From Tetradesmus obliquus (taxonomy: Eukaryota > Chlorophyta > Chlorophyceae > Sphaeropleales > Scenedesmaceae): a DNA stretch of 64,000 nt. Under the pieces are notes generated by a model. It was not told the origin of the DNA, made no database searches, and saw nothing but the letters and a program-made list of their open reading frames with translations. The stretch lies in NCBI GenBank assembly GCA_030272155.1, contig CP126205.1, forward strand, positions 4,142,501-4,206,500, in the 5' to 3' direction. Below, piece after piece: positions 60,600 to 64,000 of this stretch. The translations under genes were made by a program, and so were the position numbers. The first letter of the stretch is position 1. Every line of letters begins with the position of its first letter.

Positions 60600-61021
60600 C
60601 ACGATATGTGAACTGGTTGTAAGGTAAATGTTTCACTTTCGGGTTTTAATTTGCTCTCCCCTGTAACAAGTCCTTTTTTAAGGGCCGCAACTTTAAGCCA
60701 CCGCCAGCGCTCTCGCTGACCGGGAAACCACAGCTTGAAACTCGAAAGAATGTTTGCAAAAAGCCTGCCACGTACCAGCAACACAGCAAGCCTGGCAGGC
60801 ATCCAAACGAAGGCTTCTGCTCTAGCCTGGCAGATTCAAGGAGAAGAAGAAAGAGGGGTTGCACGGTGTGCACAGGCAACTACGTTGCAACGAACACCCA
60901 AAAACAAAGGAAAACTGCAGGAAGCTCAGCACAGACCGTCACTCATGTGAGGCCCAACCCCAGAGAAATGGCCCCCGTGTGTACGTTTCAAGGATGTACA
61001 CTCATTGAACTGAAAATGACT
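60600..61021. other. intergenic, with dispersed repeat at 60841-60902
   Basis: 3' flank of the FASTK-like gene. 60841-60902 matches 41602-41661 (both contain CACGGTGTGCACAGGCAACTA). No complete gene seen. Confidence 0.5.
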
Positions 61022-61101
61022 TTACTGCAGTCCCAGCCGGTCAGTAGCTGCAGCTGACATGCCCAGCACCCTGCATGCTGCTGCAACATTGGACAAGGCG
61101 C

Positions 61102-61136
<35 letters not shown>

Positions 61137-61561
61137 AGCCAGGCGCGGTTCCTGCCTGCAGCCAGCTCTCGCACTGCCGAATCAAGCAGCAGCCCAACAT
61201 CAACTGCTTTTGCTGCTGTTGCTGCTACACCTTCTGCAGGCCCAAGCAGCGCTGGTTCAACCAGCTTCAGTGCTGCCATGGCCACCAGGAGCTGAGCAAT
61301 GCTGGCAGCTTGCATGTGAGGCAGCAGCTCCTGTGAAGCTGCCAAGCATACATCCACAGCTGCTGCCAGCTCACTGCTACTACCCATGCTTGCTGACTGT
61401 CCCTGCTGCTGCTGCTGCCTGGCTGCTGCTGTTGCAAAAAGCTGCAGTGCTGCTGCAGGGTAGGCTGCAGCTGCCTCCAGACTGCTGAGGGACACCACAC
61501 CACCAGATGCCTGGGGCAGCAAGCCATCTGCAGCAGTGTATGCAGCAGACACAGCAGTGCG

Positions 61562-61609
<48 letters not shown>

Positions 61610-61893
61610 GTATGCAGCAGACACAGCAGCAGCAGTCACCAGACTGTTCTACCACCTGCCAGCATTATGTGCAGCGCCAGACGACGATGACGACACTGTA
61701 GTGCACATGCCATTCAAGAAACACGCAGCTGAAGTTCAGCTCAACACTGTCGGCTATGCACATACATCCATTATGCAGCACTCCCGCACCTTCGTGTATG
61801 CGTGCAGCTAGAGCCTCCGCCACTGCTGCCAGCAGCCCCGCCCAGCAGCAGCTGCCACCCTGCACCCCTCCAGCTGCTGCTGCTGCTGCCTCA

Positions 61894-61929
<36 letters not shown>

Positions 61930-62375
61930 AGAGACAGCTGGGGTGCCCCAGCCAGCTGTGCCAGCGCTGCTGCGCTGTCGATGCCAGCCGGCACGGCCAT
62001 CTCTGGCAGGCGCAGCAGCAGCGCGGCAGCCAGCTCTTGCAGCAATTGCTGCTGCAGCAGCTGCTGCTGCTGGGCCAGGCTGTAGCCCGGCACACTGGCA
62101 AAGCCCTGCACAGGTAGCCAGGCACAGTAGCGGCACCACAAGAATAACTCTAGTTGTGTGTGTGCTTTGGGATGGCTGTGCAACTGCAGACAGGTGCAGC
62201 AGATGCTGCTGCTGCTGTGCTGCTGCTGGCAGTTTACTGCCTAGTGTACGTCATTGTCAGCTGTCAAGTGCTGATGCATGATGCAAGCAGTAGGGGTAGC
62301 TGCATGGTATCAACAGTAGCACTACAACACTCAGACACAGTGCTGTGTGACGCCTCATTTGCAGCACTGCACAAT

Positions 62376-62421
<46 letters not shown>

Positions 62422-63504
62422 GCACCTGCAGCAGCCCATACAGCTCGCTGGCTGGCAGCAGCAGAAGCACCCCAGCCAGACCTGGCAGCAGCAACGCCAG
62501 CAGCTGATGCTTGCTGGCAACCACATCAGCAGCAGAGGCTGCTGCTGATGCACCTGCTTCACTGCTGCTGCTGCCGCCGCTGCTGCTGATCCAAAGTGGC
62601 AGCATCTGGACAAAGCGCACAGCAACAAGGCTGCCTCCAGAGCCGCCGCCGCCGCCGCTGCTGCTGCTGCTGCTGTTGCTGCTACTACCAGCAGGTGCAG
62701 CTTCAAGATGCATTTCTATTGCTTGTGGCATCGCGGGCCCAGCCTCCGGCAGCAGGGCCTGCAGTGCGGCACATAACCAGCAACAGAAGAAAGGTTGCAC
62801 ACTTGTGTTACAGCGCCGCAGCAGAATTTTTCATGCGGCATCTGGCTTCAGGCTCATGCGCAAAACCTGCTATGAAGAAAGACGTGTGCTGTCATTTGCA
62901 CGCTTGAGACAGTTGAGGCAGTTGTCACTTACATAGGTATGGTGCCGCTGCTTCCCTTAGCGCAGTCACCATCAGCCTTGCCCATCCAGGGCCGCATTAT
63001 AGCAGCCTGGCTGCCACTGACCACAGCAGCAGCATTTAAACCACAACGATGCAACACGCACAATCATTTTGGAAAACATATCGCACCAGTATAGCAGCCA
63101 TCAACGGACCCACGTCCAGCCCCTGCCTTGCAGCCAAGCCGTCCAGCATACTAGCCAGCATAATAGCCACAAACAGTAACACAAGCAATGTGAGGCATCC
63201 ATCTCACCAGTATAGCAGACATCAGCGGCCCCACATCCAGCCCCTGCCTTGCAGCCAAGCCATCCAGCAGCCTCAGCAGCTGCAGCTCATCAAACCCTTG
63301 CAGCTGCTGCACAGCAGCCTCCAGCAGCACAGGGTACAGCTGCCCAGTGGGCAGGCGGTACAGGCCAAACCCCAGCGCCAGGTCAGCTAGGGCTTTGGGG
63401 CTGCAGGCCGGCACAAAACCCTCGGCGGTGGCTGCTGCCAGGGAGAGGAAGGTGCTGTGAGTGAAGCCTAGCCGGGCGCAGGCCAGCACCTGCGCGGCTA
63501 TTCC
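61022..63504 (-). CDS. FASTK/RAP-type helical-repeat protein, partial
   Basis: 3' part of a gene that continues past the right edge. Exons: 63208-63504, 62426-62758, 61790-62105, 61022-61527; phases agree except that a possible extra exon near 62937-63003 was not placed. The exon at 63208 reads VLACARLGFTHSTFLSLAA, then SPKALADLALGFGLYRL and LLRLLDGLAARQGLDVGPL. This is the repeating 'A..L..L.LGF...' helical pattern of FASTK-like and related algal organelle RNA-binding proteins. Later exons are Ala/Leu-rich with Gln and Ser/Gly runs and no RAP domain. The stop is at 61022. Chloroplast or mitochondrial RNA maturation is a family-based guess. Confidence 0.5.
61567..61609 (-). repeat. CAG/CTG tract upstream of the last FASTK-like exon
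   Basis: Fourteen CAG on the plus strand, in the intron whose acceptor precedes 61527. Other tracts in this gene: 61101-61136 (coding Gln), 61897-61928 (coding Gln), 62379-62420. Confidence 0.9.
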
Positions 63505-63579
63505 CTGATACATGAAAGGGCAGTAGTGCCAGCAAACACTGGACGTCAGGAGCACAGTCCAACCTCAGCAGATGCAAGC

Positions 63580-63850
63580 AGCAGCACCTGTGCGGCGATG
63601 ACCTGCATAACAAATGTACAAAAGGCCAACAGCAGTGCCAGCAACCAGTGAGTGCCAGTAATATGGTCAAATGTCAGCAAATGCATGCAGCATCATAATC
63701 AGGCTCAGGCACGTTGAGTGCCACACAACGTTTGAGCATTCTGCCGAGCTGATCTGGACTGCGACTGTTTGTCTGCCAGGGAGAGGAGGGTGCTGTGGGT
63801 GAAGCCCAGCCGGGTGCAAGCCAGCACCTGCGCGGCAATGACCTGTGTGA
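63580..63850 (-). repeat. shadow copies of the 63208-63504 exon start
   Basis: VIAAQVLA at about 63580-63602 and VIAAQVLACTRLGFTHSTLL at about 63785-63845 repeat the exon start. One of these may belong to the real upstream exon, which is cut by the window edge. Confidence 0.7.
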
Positions 63851-64000
63851 GACATTTGAAAAGGCAGTGGGTAGCAGCATAGACAGTAATTCATATGTTG
63901 TTTGCTGGGGTTGTTGACCATGGATGACTGTGACGCAGCAAGACTCGACCACTCATCATCATCACACAAGGCGAACGCAGACCATCAACGATCCAGAATC

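Overview
The window looks like nuclear DNA of a green alga, most likely a chlorophycean of the Scenedesmaceae/Sphaeropleales type. Genes are split into many short exons with GT..AG introns. One gene encodes a thylakoid-lumen protein (TL29) with a transit peptide plus a twin-arginine signal, and another encodes an mTERF factor. TGTAA, the usual green-algal poly(A) signal, lies behind some genes, and CAG/CTG tracts are everywhere. The taxon is inferred from these traits only.

Layout. 58-1242 (-): head of a papain-like protease, cut by the left edge. 2340-6796 (-): TL29/APX4-like lumen protein, fully reconstructed (7 exons, 346 aa). 7116-11717 (+): mTERF-family gene (8 exons, 596 aa), divergent from TL29. 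12276-12925 (-): small unidentified gene. 13126-26539 (+): large secreted chimera joining a papain-type protease, a LysM domain and leucine-rich repeats. Its head is an inverted paralogue of the left-edge gene, and one intron holds about 4 kb of structured, probably mobile DNA. 27268-31810 (-): cyclase/kynurenine-formamidase-like protein (6 exons, 336 aa). 34640-37650: tandem array and exons of an unidentified gene. 37806-43390 (-): bZIP-like regulator. 44724-54973 (-): unrecognised 903-aa protein (11 exons). 55439-60073 (-): MYND zinc-finger protein. 60100-60600: Penelope-like retroelement remnant with a hammerhead-ribozyme motif. 61022-right edge (-): helical-repeat protein resembling FASTK/RAP-type organelle RNA factors.

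Two architectural themes dominate. First, nearly every gene carries 'shadow exons': tandem partial copies of an exon edge with its splice site and adjoining intron, 1-9 copies each. This makes the genes long and repetitive although the reconstructed CDSs stay in phase. Second, CTG or CCTG microsatellites sit directly in front of many 3' splice sites, in the place of the pyrimidine tract.

The genes do not form one pathway. TL29, mTERF and the FASTK-like gene suggest organelle functions. The protease-LysM-LRR protein suggests an extracellular or lysosomal role in binding and digesting glycan or protein. Exon boundaries were deduced by hand from reading frames, splice consensus and family similarity; no transcript data were available.
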